NCBI GenBank assembly: GCA_963748095.1
Contig: CAVVIO010000002.1
Coordinates: forward strand, 1-64,000
From: CAVVIO01 sp963748095
GTDB taxonomy: Bacteria; Bacteroidota; Bacteroidia; Bacteroidales; UBA10428
Direction: 5' to 3'
Length of the DNA stretch: 64,000 bases
Shown: piece by piece, positions 9,401-18,244 of the stretch
Layout of the letters: each line of letters begins with the position of its first letter
Numbering within the stretch: position 1 is the first letter of the stretch
Notes under the pieces: model-generated
What the model was told of the DNA's origin: nothing
The model's database searches: none
The model's input: only the letters and a program-made list of their open reading frames with translations
Position numbers and translations under genes: made by a program

Positions 9401-10428
9401 CTAAAATATGTCTAAATATACAGGCAGATGATCGCTATATCCTTGCTGATAACGATACCCTTTGAAAGATCGGAAAGGTTTGTAACCCATATATTCGTCG
9501 TCGTATTCGAGAAGAAATTTATTATCAAAGATATAAGCATGCTCACACCCTGTAGATATTGAATCACCGGAAGATAATAACGCACCTGAAACAATCAACT
9601 GATCAAACCGGCTCCATTGCCCACGGTATTTAAGCGAGCCCGGAACATTGGTCGTATTGATACATGATGTAAGGTTATATAACCTATTGTTCCTAATGTA
9701 TCAGTGCTTATATCCGCATCAAGTCCGGAAATAAGACTCCTGTCAGCAGGATCGTCGTTAAAATCTCCCATAATAATTATCCGGGCATTCCTGTTAAGAA
9801 CCAAAAGAGAGTCTGTTTTCTTTCTTAATGTACGCGCCGCAACCATGCGGAAAGGTTCAGATACTTCTGCCCCACCATATCTCGACGGCCAGTGATTTAC
9901 GAAAAAATGTAGTGTATCACCTTCCAGTGTAAGAGCTTTCATATAGACAATTTCACGGGTCTTATGATTTGGATTTTCGGGGAAGTTGACAGGAATAAAA
10001 TCTTCCTCCAGTTTTTTTAGTTTGTCTTTCCGGTAAAGTATAGCTGCATCTATTCCCCTTCGATCGGGAGATTCGCGATGCACCATCTTATATTCATATT
10101 TCAGCAAAGGGGTATCGTATATTAATTTCTTCAACACGAATTCATTCTCCACTTCACAAAGGCCAATTACTTCGGGAGGTTCCCACCCACCCACCGCAAC
10201 AATAACCTTGAAGATATTATTCAGTTTTGTATAAAAATTATGATCATTCCAATGGCGGTCGCTTTCTGGCAAAAACTCTTCGTCGGCAGTGAGTGAATCA
10301 TCAGCGGTATCGAAAAAATTTTCTACATTATAGAACATAACACGGTATTTGCCCCGTTGGGCATCTACATTATATACAATTAAAAAACAGCCAGTTAACA
10401 GAAATAATATAATTAATCTCCACTTCAT
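9401..10428 (-). CDS. Exported endonuclease/exonuclease/phosphatase (EEP) family protein, frameshifted
   Basis: Rejoined, this is about 342 residues. An N-terminal signal or anchor segment (LIILFLLTGCFLIVYNVDAQ) precedes an EEP fold with the metal and catalytic signatures FYNVENFFD, LCEVEN, FVNHWPSR, MGDFNDDP and finally YSDHLPVY. It should hydrolyse phosphodiester bonds outside the cytoplasm. The frame breaks near 9679-9684, where one T appears to be missing. The next frame restores YNLTSCINTTNVPGSLKYRG and runs to the stop at 9401. The start at 10428 lies 4 bases after the upstream lipoprotein stop, so the two genes form an operon. The earlier in-frame ATG (10509) would overlap that gene and bury the signal peptide. 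Confidence 0.82.
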
Positions 10429-10432
10429 TTTT

Positions 10433-11902
10433 TTATTGAATGGTGTCGTTTTCAATACGTTCGTATGCACCCAGATCGGGCTTACCATCAGCAATACGGG
10501 AATTTCCATTAAAATCGTATTCCAGCCAGGGAAGCGTATTTATTATATCAATACTTCCTGCATCTTTCGCTGGCGACAATGTATCTAACTGTAAATCTAA
10601 ATGATCCCATTTATAAGAAATAAATTCCGGATTTTCATTAAAGATCACTGCTTTGAAATGTTCCGGGTTAGAGCTATCCAGTGAATCGGGATCATTTTTC
10701 AGCAGGCAATGGTCGAATTTATAATTAAAAAGGTTATTCCCATTATTGACAAGATATATTTCATCAGCCAGGGAACCGTAAATAATGCTGTTATAAAAGT
10801 CCGCTGCCTTTAGGTCATCATCATAAATAACATTTACATTTTTATTTGTTTGTGTATCCGTTTCACTGATCAGTATCCTGTTAGTAATTACAACAGAAGG
10901 ATCGGAATGTGGATTAAACGGAGCATCACCACTATTTGAAACCGTACAGTGATAAAAATGATAATCACCGCCCCTAAGACATGCTATTGCACTATTACCA
11001 CAATCAGTAATAACAGTATTGCCCGCCTCGATCTTAGCTCCAAATGCATAGATCCCCATATATGAGGCATTCTGAATAATGGTATTACGAATAGTTACAG
11101 AAGGTTCGGAATAATCGTCGTATAACCCCACCTGTAATCCAACTATGGAATTTTTAATAATGGCATAATTTATTTCGTTATTGTAACTTTCCGGGAGAAT
11201 AACAATGGTACCCCATTGCCCGGGTATGTTATCGTAAAAATGTTCCAGGCGATCGCCCTGAAAGGTAACCGGATTATCTTTTGTTCCATTTACTTTCAAT
11301 GTTCCGAGTATCTGCAGACTGGAATGGATACCATGAAAATAGACCTTTGTTCCTGCATCCATGGTCAATATATTGTCTTTATCAACACCGGCCGAATTAT
11401 AAATTAAATAAGGTTTATCAGCATTCCAGGTCTGGGTTGGGATATATTCATCGTTAATCAGGTGTACATCCTGACCGAAAGCGATAAGTTTGACATTTTG
11501 CTGATTCCCGTTAATATTGAAAATAATCGAATCTTTGATGATCAGCGGACTGTTGGACATAGTTGGATCGAGTGTTACTTCAATAAAAATATACAAACTG
11601 TCCTTTGAATAAATCTCAACATTATCGGCACGTTTTGTTTTAAGACCGTCAATATTCAACCTGAAATAAGAATTTTCGCCACCACCCAGGGATATAGAAG
11701 AAATCTTTACCGGTTGATTATAAGGATTATATACTCTGAAATTTTTTGTGGCTGATCCGATTGTGGTAAATATGGTATCGAATGTAACAGTGTCGGTTGA
11801 AAAGCCCAGCAAAGCAGATTTATCTGTAATAAACTCTTCCTTTTTACAGGTAAAAAGGAGTGTGGTCAGCAGGATTAACAGGTACCGTTTCTTGAATTTC
11901 AT
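10433..11902 (-). CDS. Right-handed beta-helix lipoprotein
   Basis: The protein has 489 residues and starts at the ATG of MKFKKRYLLILL. The lipobox TLLFTCKK marks it as a lipoprotein. A beta-sandwich-like N-terminal part is followed by a parallel beta-helix made of repeated short strands (for example NTVITDCGNSAIACLRGG). The end, PDLGAYERIEND, is typical of exported Bacteroidota beta-helix proteins. Such proteins often bind or cut polysaccharides, but no catalytic site could be named here. The next gene, an exported EEP enzyme, begins 4 bases after this stop, so the two are probably co-expressed at the cell surface. Confidence 0.75.
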   Translation of the reverse strand: MKFKKRYLLILLTTLLFTCKKEEFITDKSALLGFSTDTVTFDTIFTTIGSATKNFRVYNPYNQPVKISSISLGGGENSYFRLNIDGLKTKRADNVEIYSKDSLYIFIEVTLDPTMSNSPLIIKDSIIFNINGNQQNVKLIAFGQDVHLINDEYIPTQTWNADKPYLIYNSAGVDKDNILTMDAGTKVYFHGIHSSLQILGTLKVNGTKDNPVTFQGDRLEHFYDNIPGQWGTIVILPESYNNEINYAIIKNSIVGLQVGLYDDYSEPSVTIRNTIIQNASYMGIYAFGAKIEAGNTVITDCGNSAIACLRGGDYHFYHCTVSNSGDAPFNPHSDPSVVITNRILISETDTQTNKNVNVIYDDDLKAADFYNSIIYGSLADEIYLVNNGNNLFNYKFDHCLLKNDPDSLDSSNPEHFKAVIFNENPEFISYKWDHLDLQLDTLSPAKDAGSIDIINTLPWLEYDFNGNSRIADGKPDLGAYERIENDTIQ

Positions 11903-12229
11903 AATTAAAACAACAACAAATGTAAACAATTTTGCCGGTAACGAATGTCACGGCATTCATAAAAACGACTTGTAGACATGAATAGTATTTTCGTCCATTA
12001 ATAGTTAATTACCCAAACATCTACAATTTGGATAATTTCAAGTTATTTTGATTTGCATTCGTAAAATAATTTATAAAAGTTGAAAAATAAACAAACCATC
12101 ATGAAAAATCATTCGTTAAATTGCAGTATTCTATTTAGTTATTTTTTCTATTTTTGATAAACCTTTATAATTCGTAGCGTTAAGCTCATTTACAGGAATC
12201 AATTAAAGTTTTAATATTAATTTTACCAG
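11903..12229. other. Intergenic region, 327 bases
   Basis: This AT-rich gap lies between divergent genes. It holds a possible -7 box, TATTTTTG, at 12149-12156 for the acetyltransferase gene, with no well-spaced -33 element. Otherwise nothing is recognised. Confidence 0.4.
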
Positions 12230-12730
12230 ATGGAAATATTACAAGGCGGACCCGAGGATTTGGTGGAGGTGACATACCTGATCAGAGTGTGTGTAAAAGA
12301 TATGAATGCAAGAGGGTTAAAATACTGGAACACGTTCTATCCTGGCGGGGAAATTATAAAGAAAGACTTGGAAAGGAAGACAATATATCTGGCAAAAGAA
12401 CAGGGAGTTTGTAAAGGAATGATCACACTTGATGAAGAAGCACCTGAAGATTATAATGAAGTTAAATGGGAAAACGAAAGTTCCAAACCATTATATGTTC
12501 ACCGGATGGCTGTTCATCCAAAATGGCAGAATACCGGAATCGATAAATCATTACTTGAGTTCGCCGAAAAATACGCAACAGATAACCATTTCACCAGTTT
12601 ACGACTGGACATTTATGGTTCCGATTCATTTACCACACAGTTTTATATAGATCATCAATTTGTTCAATCGGGTGAATTTCACAGCAATTATCAAAAAACT
12701 CCCTTTATTTGTTACGAAAAAAAGTTTTAA
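12230..12730 (+). CDS. GNAT-family N-acetyltransferase
   Basis: This 166-residue protein has the GNAT pattern. The central strand, LYVHRMAVHPKWQNTGIDKSLLEFAE, corresponds to motif A with the acetyl-CoA pyrophosphate loop (here QNTGID instead of the usual Q/RxxGxG/A). Motif B follows at SLRLDIYGSDSFTTQFYIDHQF. The substrate, a small amine or a protein N-terminus, cannot be predicted. It is a monocistronic gene, and its stop is followed by a hairpin shared with the convergent TolC gene. Confidence 0.75.
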   Translation: MEILQGGPEDLVEVTYLIRVCVKDMNARGLKYWNTFYPGGEIIKKDLERKTIYLAKEQGVCKGMITLDEEAPEDYNEVKWENESSKPLYVHRMAVHPKWQNTGIDKSLLEFAEKYATDNHFTSLRLDIYGSDSFTTQFYIDHQFVQSGEFHSNYQKTPFICYEKKF

Positions 12731-12803
12731 TACTTATTACACAATAAGTGACCTCATGAATGTTCTTTTCACCTCATTGGCCATTAAAACTGAAATGTTT
12801 TTA

Positions 12804-12838
12804 ATTAAAAAAGCTGCCTAAAATAATCCAGACAGCTT
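12804..12838 (-). terminator. Terminator of the efflux operon
   Basis: Read leftwards, AAGCTGTCT pairs with AGGCAGCTT (9 bp, one G-U pair) and is followed by TTTTTT. It lies 31 bases past the TolC-like stop and also separates the convergent acetyltransferase gene. Confidence 0.7.
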
Positions 12839-12868
12839 AACTTTTAAAAATTCAAATTACCTGAACAA

Positions 12869-14200
12869 CTATAATTTTATAGTGGCACCCCGATAAAAAT
12901 CGAGTATTTTCACTTGAAATATATATTGATATTTGGCACGTAACAGGTCAGATTGTGCCTTTGCCAGGTCATTTTTTGACTGGTTGTATTCCAGTGAATT
13001 AACCAGTCCCACATTAAATTTCTTTTCTGTATAACTGAATGCTTCTTTATTTGAAGCAACAGCTTCCTGAGCGGAATTGTAATTCTGAAGTGCTGCCATA
13101 GCATCGGCATAAGCCTGTTGAATTTCTTTGTAAAGTGCCTGTTTTGTCAGGTCAAACAGATATTGAGCATCATTCAATGCAATTCTCGACTTTTGAATGT
13201 TAGTTGCAGTGGACCACCTGTTAAATATGGGAATATTTAATTGGAATGTAATTATTTTATACTGGTTATCTTTTAACTGGTTATCTATTGAATAATCCAG
13301 AGCAGTATTGGGATAGGTTTGTCCAACAGTATACCGTGAAGAAATTGAACCGGAGAGTGAAATTTCAGGAGAGAGCATGCCTTTTGAAATAGCCAGACTT
13401 TTTACACTTTTTTCTACATTGTATTCCGCACTTTTTATCTGGGGCATATTGTTAAGAGCATCCTGATAAATATCTGTAACACTGGGGGATGTGTAATTTT
13501 CAGGTTTTAAATTTTCCGGCACAACAATTTCAAAATTTCCTACAGAATCAAGATCCAGCAATTGTGTAATGTTCAGATATGAAATATCCAGGTTATTTTT
13601 TGCACTGGTGACATTCGACTTTTCGTTAGCCGCCTGAGCCTGTATACGTAATAACTCACCCTGAGCCAGGTTTCCAACATCTACCAATTTTTGTGTCCGT
13701 TCTACCTGTAATTTGGTTATATTGAGCTGTTCCTGGGCTACAAGCAATAATTCTTTATCAAACAGAATTTGTAAATAAGCGCTGGCAATTGACAGGGAAA
13801 TATCGTTTTTTGCTTTTTCCAAGTCGGATTCGGCTGCGAGAAAGCTATACTTATCACGCTGAATGGTATTCAGTTTTTGTAATCCATTAAACAATGTCAC
13901 AGAACCTTGGAGGCCCATACTTCCCTGTTTAACACTGGAAGCATAGCTATAGTTCTGGGTTGCAACAGATCCTTTTCCTATTTGATGCTGGAAACCTGCA
14001 TTTAAATTGGGTAACAGATCTATCTTGGATTGTGTATAATCTTTTTTAGTTGATTCTGTCTGTAACTCTTGCCTTTTAATTTGAATATTGTTTTGGAGGG
14101 CATAATTGATGCACTGTTCCAATGTCCAATTGTTTTGTGCTTTTACAGGATTCAAAAAAAACGTACCGGTTACCAGTAAGGTTATTATTAATTTTCTCAT
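12869..14200 (-). CDS. TolC-family outer membrane efflux protein
   Basis: This 443-residue protein has a signal peptide (KLIITLLVTGTFFLNPVKAQ) and begins with WTLEQCINYALQNNIQIKRQ, a hallmark of the TolC/OEP family. Two duplicated helical halves follow, with the recurring GEL(L)R and LEYNQSKNDLAKAQSDLLRAKYQ patterns. It should form the outer membrane channel of a tripartite exporter. It is the last gene of a leftward operon after the adaptor, the ATPase and a small protein, and it is followed by a terminator. Confidence 0.9.
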   Translation of the reverse strand: MRKLIITLLVTGTFFLNPVKAQNNWTLEQCINYALQNNIQIKRQELQTESTKKDYTQSKIDLLPNLNAGFQHQIGKGSVATQNYSYASSVKQGSMGLQGSVTLFNGLQKLNTIQRDKYSFLAAESDLEKAKNDISLSIASAYLQILFDKELLLVAQEQLNITKLQVERTQKLVDVGNLAQGELLRIQAQAANEKSNVTSAKNNLDISYLNITQLLDLDSVGNFEIVVPENLKPENYTSPSVTDIYQDALNNMPQIKSAEYNVEKSVKSLAISKGMLSPEISLSGSISSRYTVGQTYPNTALDYSIDNQLKDNQYKIITFQLNIPIFNRWSTATNIQKSRIALNDAQYLFDLTKQALYKEIQQAYADAMAALQNYNSAQEAVASNKEAFSYTEKKFNVGLVNSLEYNQSKNDLAKAQSDLLRAKYQYIFQVKILDFYRGATIKL

Positions 14201-14259
14201 GAATATTTCGTGTTAAAGGTTGTCAGTATTAATGTTTGATTATCAAAATAACATAATTT

Positions 14260-14550
14260 TTATTGTCTTTTCCTGTATAATACATGAATACGGTCAGCAT
14301 TTTCAGGAGGATTAAATATCTGGATCAGTTCCCAGTTCTTATCATAATTTTCGATTGCATTTTTAAGCCGGGTAATTCTGGCAAGTGACTTTTCTACCGG
14401 TTGTATAAGCTTTGATAATTCATCATCTACTTCCCATGGAAAAGATTCAACCCTGAAATTATAATTATATGCAAAACCCTTGATTTTAACAGTAACTTCT
14501 GCTATTTCATTATTCTTAAAATGAGGTACAGGAATACATAATTCATTCAT
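14260..14550 (-). CDS. Small protein of unknown function in the efflux operon
   Basis: This 96-residue soluble protein was not recognised. It begins MNELCIPVPHFKNNEIAEVTVKI and ends HVLYRKRQ, with no signal peptide, membrane segment or cysteine pair motif. It sits between the ABC ATPase and TolC genes, 29 and 59 bases away. A purine-rich AAGGAGG site 9 bases before the ATG supports the start. The sequence shows several beta-strand-like stretches and one helix (LSKLIQPVEKSLARITRLKNAIENY). Its place where a permease gene would be expected suggests a role with the exporter, but this is inference only. Confidence 0.6.
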   Translation of the reverse strand: MNELCIPVPHFKNNEIAEVTVKIKGFAYNYNFRVESFPWEVDDELSKLIQPVEKSLARITRLKNAIENYDKNWELIQIFNPPENADRIHVLYRKRQ

Positions 14551-14579
14551 GACTTTACCCTCCTTATTTTATATACTAG

Positions 14580-15263
14580 TTATAATACCTGTTTAATATT
14601 TTCCGTGACTATATGTCCGTCGAATAATTGTACAATCCTGTGTGCCTTATCAGCATCGGATGGTGAGTGGGTTACCATTACAATGGTTGTGCCGTCGTTG
14701 TTTAATTCAGTCAGGAGGTTCATTACTTCTTCTCCGTTTGCCGAATCGAGGTTACCGGTAGGCTCATCGGCAAGTATCAGACTTGGCCGGGTAACAACTG
14801 CCCGTGCAATAGCCACACGTTGTTGCTGACCTCCGGATAATTGTTGTGGAAAATGTTTTTTCCGGTGTGCAATTTTCATCCTGTCCAGAACTTCTCCTAC
14901 TTTTCTTTTTCTATCTGATGAAGAAACCTTAAGATACAACAGGGGCAGTTCCACATTTTCGTACACTGTCAGTTCGTCAATCAGGTTAAAACTCTGAAAG
15001 ACGAAACCAATGTTACCTTTTCGAAGATTGGTACGTTGCCTTTCCCTGTAATTGGCCACTTCTTCACCATTAAACCAGTAATTTCCACCGGAGGGATTAT
15101 CGAGTAATCCCAATATGTTTAATAATGTTGACTTACCACAACCAGACGGCCCCATGATGGCAACAAATTCACCTTTTTCAATTGAAAGATTAACTTTGTT
15201 TAATGCAGTGGTTTCGACCTCATCAGTACGGAATATTTTCACTAAATTCTCAGTTTTTAACAT
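14580..15263 (-). CDS. ABC transporter ATP-binding protein, LolD/MacB type
   Basis: The protein has 227 residues. Walker A is GPSGCGKST (Gly38-Thr46), the signature is LSGGQQQR, Walker B is LILADEPTGNLDS and the switch histidine is in VMVTHSP. The short length and sequence are those of the MacB/LolD/FtsE class of ATPases, which power periplasmic mechanotransmission rather than direct substrate passage. It lies 27 bases after the adaptor gene. No FtsX/MacB-type permease gene is present in this operon or anywhere in the window, so the membrane partner must be encoded elsewhere. Confidence 0.9.
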   Translation of the reverse strand: MLKTENLVKIFRTDEVETTALNKVNLSIEKGEFVAIMGPSGCGKSTLLNILGLLDNPSGGNYWFNGEEVANYRERQRTNLRKGNIGFVFQSFNLIDELTVYENVELPLLYLKVSSSDRKRKVGEVLDRMKIAHRKKHFPQQLSGGQQQRVAIARAVVTRPSLILADEPTGNLDSANGEEVMNLLTELNNDGTTIVMVTHSPSDADKAHRIVQLFDGHIVTENIKQVL

Positions 15264-15290
15264 GTTCTTGAGTGTTTTGAGATTAATAAT

Positions 15291-16562
15291 TTAATGCTTA
15301 TAATTTTTAAGGATCAATTTATCAATATTACCGAAATTATCATAATTCGAAACAATAACTTTTTCACCAGCTTCCAAACCTTCCAGCACTTCGTAGTATT
15401 TGGGATTCTGGCGGCCTATCCTGATGTTACGTTTAACAGCAACACCTGTAGCTTCATTTACCACATAAACCCATTGTCCTCCAGTGCTTTGATAAAATCC
15501 TCCTTTTGGCAGCAATAATGCATCCTGCGATTCACCTAATTCCAATCTTATCCGGGCAGTTTGTCCGATACGTATCTGTGATGGTATTTTACTTGTAAAT
15601 TGCATGTCTACAGCAAAGGAACCGTTACGTACCTCCGGATACACCTTGGATATAGCGAGCGCGTAAGTGCCTCCGGCAAACTCAAATTCACCTTTCAGTC
15701 CCTTATTTATCCGGGCAATATAATGCTCATCGATCTCTACTCTCATTTTATAGGAGTCAAGAATATTGATCGTTCCGATACGACTACCGTAATTGATTAC
15801 CTCCCCTATCTCAGGATTCAGCAAGGCAAGCTCTCCGTCAACTGGAGCTTTAATCTTAAGATTTTCAAGCCGTTGCCTTACCAGAGACAAATTACTTTGC
15901 ATCCGGTCGATTGAAGCCTGGGATGAAACAATATTTGTAATCATATATAAGGAATCCTGAAGGTATTTTTGCTTTTGTAAGTTAAGTTGTTCTTGTGTAA
16001 GTTCCAATTGTTCTTTGGAATATTCGTATTCATCTTTCGAAATATGTTTGTCTTTATAGAGTTCTTCATTACTTGTATAGTTACGCTCCAGCTTTTTAAG
16101 TAAAAACTTTAACTGAAGAATAGTATTCTCGGAAGAGATTTTCTGATTTTGAAGGTTTATTCTTGCCGATTTCAAATCATTGATCGCACGTTCAACATTG
16201 GCTTCATTTCCTGATATTTCGAGCAAAAGATTTGTATTACTCAACCGCAGGATAACATCTCCTTTTTTCACCATGCTACCTTCTTCGATATATATCTCTT
16301 CCACTCTACCTCCTTCAACGGCATCGAGATAAATGGTTTTAATCGGTTCCACCGTACCATTAACTGAAATATAGTCCTGGTACTTATCATAAATAACTTC
16401 ACGAATAGATATTTTATCCGTGTCAATATTCAGTTTTGAACTTCTATCACCGAATACTATTTTATAAAAAACAAGAATAAAAAGTACTCCGAAAACGCTT
16501 ATCCATATAATTTTTCGTCTGCGTTTCCCTTTATTCTCTATTATTTTATCCATTCCTTCCAT
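15291..16562 (-). CDS. HlyD/MacA-family periplasmic adaptor subunit
   Basis: This 423-residue protein has one N-terminal membrane helix after a basic stretch (KGKRRRKIIWISVFGVLFIL). A lipoyl-like half follows (VEEIYIEEGSMVKKGDVILRL), then a long coiled-coil hairpin (about 115-235), the second lipoyl half (IKAPVDGELALLNPEIGEVI) and beta-barrel domains. It should link an inner membrane ABC exporter to the TolC-like channel. It is the first gene of the leftward operon, and a -24/-12 promoter lies upstream at 16601-16616. The start is the ATG at 16562 or the one at 16553. Confidence 0.9.
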   Translation of the reverse strand: MEGMDKIIENKGKRRRKIIWISVFGVLFILVFYKIVFGDRSSKLNIDTDKISIREVIYDKYQDYISVNGTVEPIKTIYLDAVEGGRVEEIYIEEGSMVKKGDVILRLSNTNLLLEISGNEANVERAINDLKSARINLQNQKISSENTILQLKFLLKKLERNYTSNEELYKDKHISKDEYEYSKEQLELTQEQLNLQKQKYLQDSLYMITNIVSSQASIDRMQSNLSLVRQRLENLKIKAPVDGELALLNPEIGEVINYGSRIGTINILDSYKMRVEIDEHYIARINKGLKGEFEFAGGTYALAISKVYPEVRNGSFAVDMQFTSKIPSQIRIGQTARIRLELGESQDALLLPKGGFYQSTGGQWVYVVNEATGVAVKRNIRIGRQNPKYYEVLEGLEAGEKVIVSNYDNFGNIDKLILKNYKH

Positions 16563-16600
16563 CGTGAAAATATGAAAATGAAAATTTGTATCATCAGATA

Positions 16601-16616
16601 AGCATGAATTATGCCA
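16601..16616 (-). promoter_or_regulatory. Sigma54 (-24/-12) promoter of the efflux operon
   Basis: Read leftwards, the sequence is TGGCAT, AATTC, ATGCT. The GG and GC dinucleotides are exactly 10 bases apart, the invariant spacing of RpoN promoters. One base differs from TTGC in the -12 box. The predicted start of transcription is near 16590, about 28 bases before the adaptor ATG. The divergent gene encodes a sigma54 activator, which supports the call. Confidence 0.65.
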
Positions 16617-16683
16617 AAATATATAATATGTTGATTAACTATTAATTAATTAAATTCATTTAAATCATCCGCATAAAAAACTT

Positions 16684-16719
16684 GTCCGAAATTGTGACAG
16701 GGATAGTACGAAATCGTAC
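16684..16719. promoter_or_regulatory. Tandem palindromes, candidate activator binding sites
   Basis: GTACGAAATCGTAC at 16706-16719 is a perfect 6+6 palindrome. GTCCGAAATTGTGAC at 16684-16698 is a near copy starting 22 bases away, about two helical turns. They lie about 70-120 bases upstream of the sigma54 promoter, the usual place for NtrC-type enhancers, and just before the regulator gene's own promoter. Confidence 0.5.
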
Positions 16720-16735
16720 ATATAAAAATATTATG

Positions 16736-16743
16736 TACATTTG
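16736..16743 (+). promoter_or_regulatory. Probable -7 box of the two-component operon
   Basis: TACATTTG matches TAnnTTTG. It would give a leader of about 115 bases before the regulator ATG at 16868. No clear -33 box is visible. Confidence 0.35.
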
Positions 16744-16867
16744 TTAAACCCAAATTACGCAATAGGAGGTGATCCGAACAATTTGTGTTAGTTGGTTTAA
16801 ATTCTAATAATCGATTAAATTTATAATTATCCATACTATTTACAATTTTTAATTACTTAAAAAAGAA

Positions 16868-18244
16868 ATGTCTGAAAAAACAGGTCACATACTTGCCGTA
16901 GACGATAACGAAGACATACTATTTGCTCTGAAGTTGCTGTTAAAACAACATGCAGAAAAAGTTACCACGCTAAATAGTCCAGATAATGTTATCGAACTGA
17001 TAAAAAAAGAATATTACGATGTTATTCTGCTGGATATGAACTTTACAAAAGATGCTATCAGCGGACAGGAAGGATTTGATTTGCTCGAAAAGATAATGGA
17101 AGTTGACCCGAAAGCTGTAGTAGTTTTTATTACTGCATACGGTGATGCTGAAAAAGCGGTTAGAGCCATTAAATCAGGAGCTACCGATTTTGTATTAAAA
17201 CCCTGGCAGAATGAGAAATTACTTGCTACCATATCTTCATCCATCAAATTAAGGAGATCAAGACTGGAGGCCGATGAACTGCGAAACCGCCAAAAAGAGA
17301 TAAGTGCTGTTCTCGATCAGCCATTTCATGAATTTATTGGTAATTCTCCGGAAATGCAAACCGTATTCAATACTATCAGTAAGGTTGCACGGACAGATGC
17401 AAATGTGCTAATCCTTGGTGAGAATGGTACAGGAAAAGAATTGGTTGCCCGTGCCCTTCATCGGAATTCACCCCGTAATGAAGAAGTTTTTATCAGCGTT
17501 GACCTGGGATCGATAAGTGAAACCCTTTTCGAAAGTGAACTTTTTGGCCATGAGAAAGGTGCTTTTACCGATGCAAAAAAAGAAAAACCCGGACGTTTTG
17601 AAATAGCTTCGAAAGGAACTATATTTCTTGATGAAATTGGTAACCTCTCATTTCCACTGCAAACAAAACTACTCACAGCAATCGAGCGCAGGGAAGTTAC
17701 ACGTGTGGGAGCCAATAAATCGATACCGGTAGATGTCAGGCTTATATGTGCAACCAATAACGACTTGCTTCAGATGGTCTCAGATACCAGATTCCGGCAA
17801 GATCTTTTGTATCGAATCAATACGGTAGAAATACATTTGCCCCCTTTGCGCGAGCGTACAGGTGATATTACGTTGCTTGCCAATCACTTCCTGAAAATAT
17901 ATTCGAAAAAATACCGTAAATCCGTTAAAGGAATCAATGCTTCCGCCATAAAAAAACTGAACCATTATGCCTGGCCTGGCAACGTAAGGGAATTGCAGCA
18001 TGCTATAGAAAGAGCCATTATTATGAGTGAAGCATCAATTCTGGAGGCTGATGACTTCATCCTTTCCTCACCCCCAATGAAAACAAACGAACTGGAATTC
18101 GACACCTTTAACCTGGATGAGGTGGAAAAGTCTATTATTGTAAAAGTACTTAAACAAAACCAGGGAAATATTAGTCAGGCAGCACAGGAATTGGGCCTCA
18201 CAAGAACCTCTCTTTACAGAAGAATGGAAAAATATGGGCTTTAA
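16868..18244 (+). CDS. Sigma54-dependent response regulator, NtrC family
   Basis: The protein has 458 residues in three parts. The receiver domain (1-125) has phosphoacceptor Asp56, acidic Asp12/Asp13 and the lysine of VLKPW. The AAA+ domain has Walker A GENGTGKE near 187, the sigma54-contact loop GAFTDA and DEIGNLS. The C-terminal Fis-type helix-turn-helix reads QAAQELGLTRTSLYRRMEKYG. It activates RpoN promoters when phosphorylated. The loop has aspartate where the canonical motif is GAFTGA. It overlaps the histidine kinase gene by 11 bases and lies divergent to an efflux operon with a -24/-12 promoter, its likely target. Confidence 0.92.
   Translation: MSEKTGHILAVDDNEDILFALKLLLKQHAEKVTTLNSPDNVIELIKKEYYDVILLDMNFTKDAISGQEGFDLLEKIMEVDPKAVVVFITAYGDAEKAVRAIKSGATDFVLKPWQNEKLLATISSSIKLRRSRLEADELRNRQKEISAVLDQPFHEFIGNSPEMQTVFNTISKVARTDANVLILGENGTGKELVARALHRNSPRNEEVFISVDLGSISETLFESELFGHEKGAFTDAKKEKPGRFEIASKGTIFLDEIGNLSFPLQTKLLTAIERREVTRVGANKSIPVDVRLICATNNDLLQMVSDTRFRQDLLYRINTVEIHLPPLRERTGDITLLANHFLKIYSKKYRKSVKGINASAIKKLNHYAWPGNVRELQHAIERAIIMSEASILEADDFILSSPPMKTNELEFDTFNLDEVEKSIIVKVLKQNQGNISQAAQELGLTRTSLYRRMEKYGL

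Larger units (their letters stand above)
16563..16867. other. Divergent regulatory region, 305 bases
   Basis: This lies between the efflux operon and the two-component operon. It contains a sigma54-type promoter reading left (16601-16616), two similar palindromes (16684-16698 and 16706-16719), a -7 box reading right (16736-16743) and a perfect 12-base match to the extended Shine-Dalgarno sequence (16764-16775). A 62-codon leftward ORF across it (16646-16834) is not considered a gene. Confidence 0.6.

Noticed and set aside
16646..16834. 62-codon minus-strand ORF in the divergent regulatory region
   Set aside because: It overlaps the palindromes, has no ribosome binding site or family match, and runs through the promoter region.
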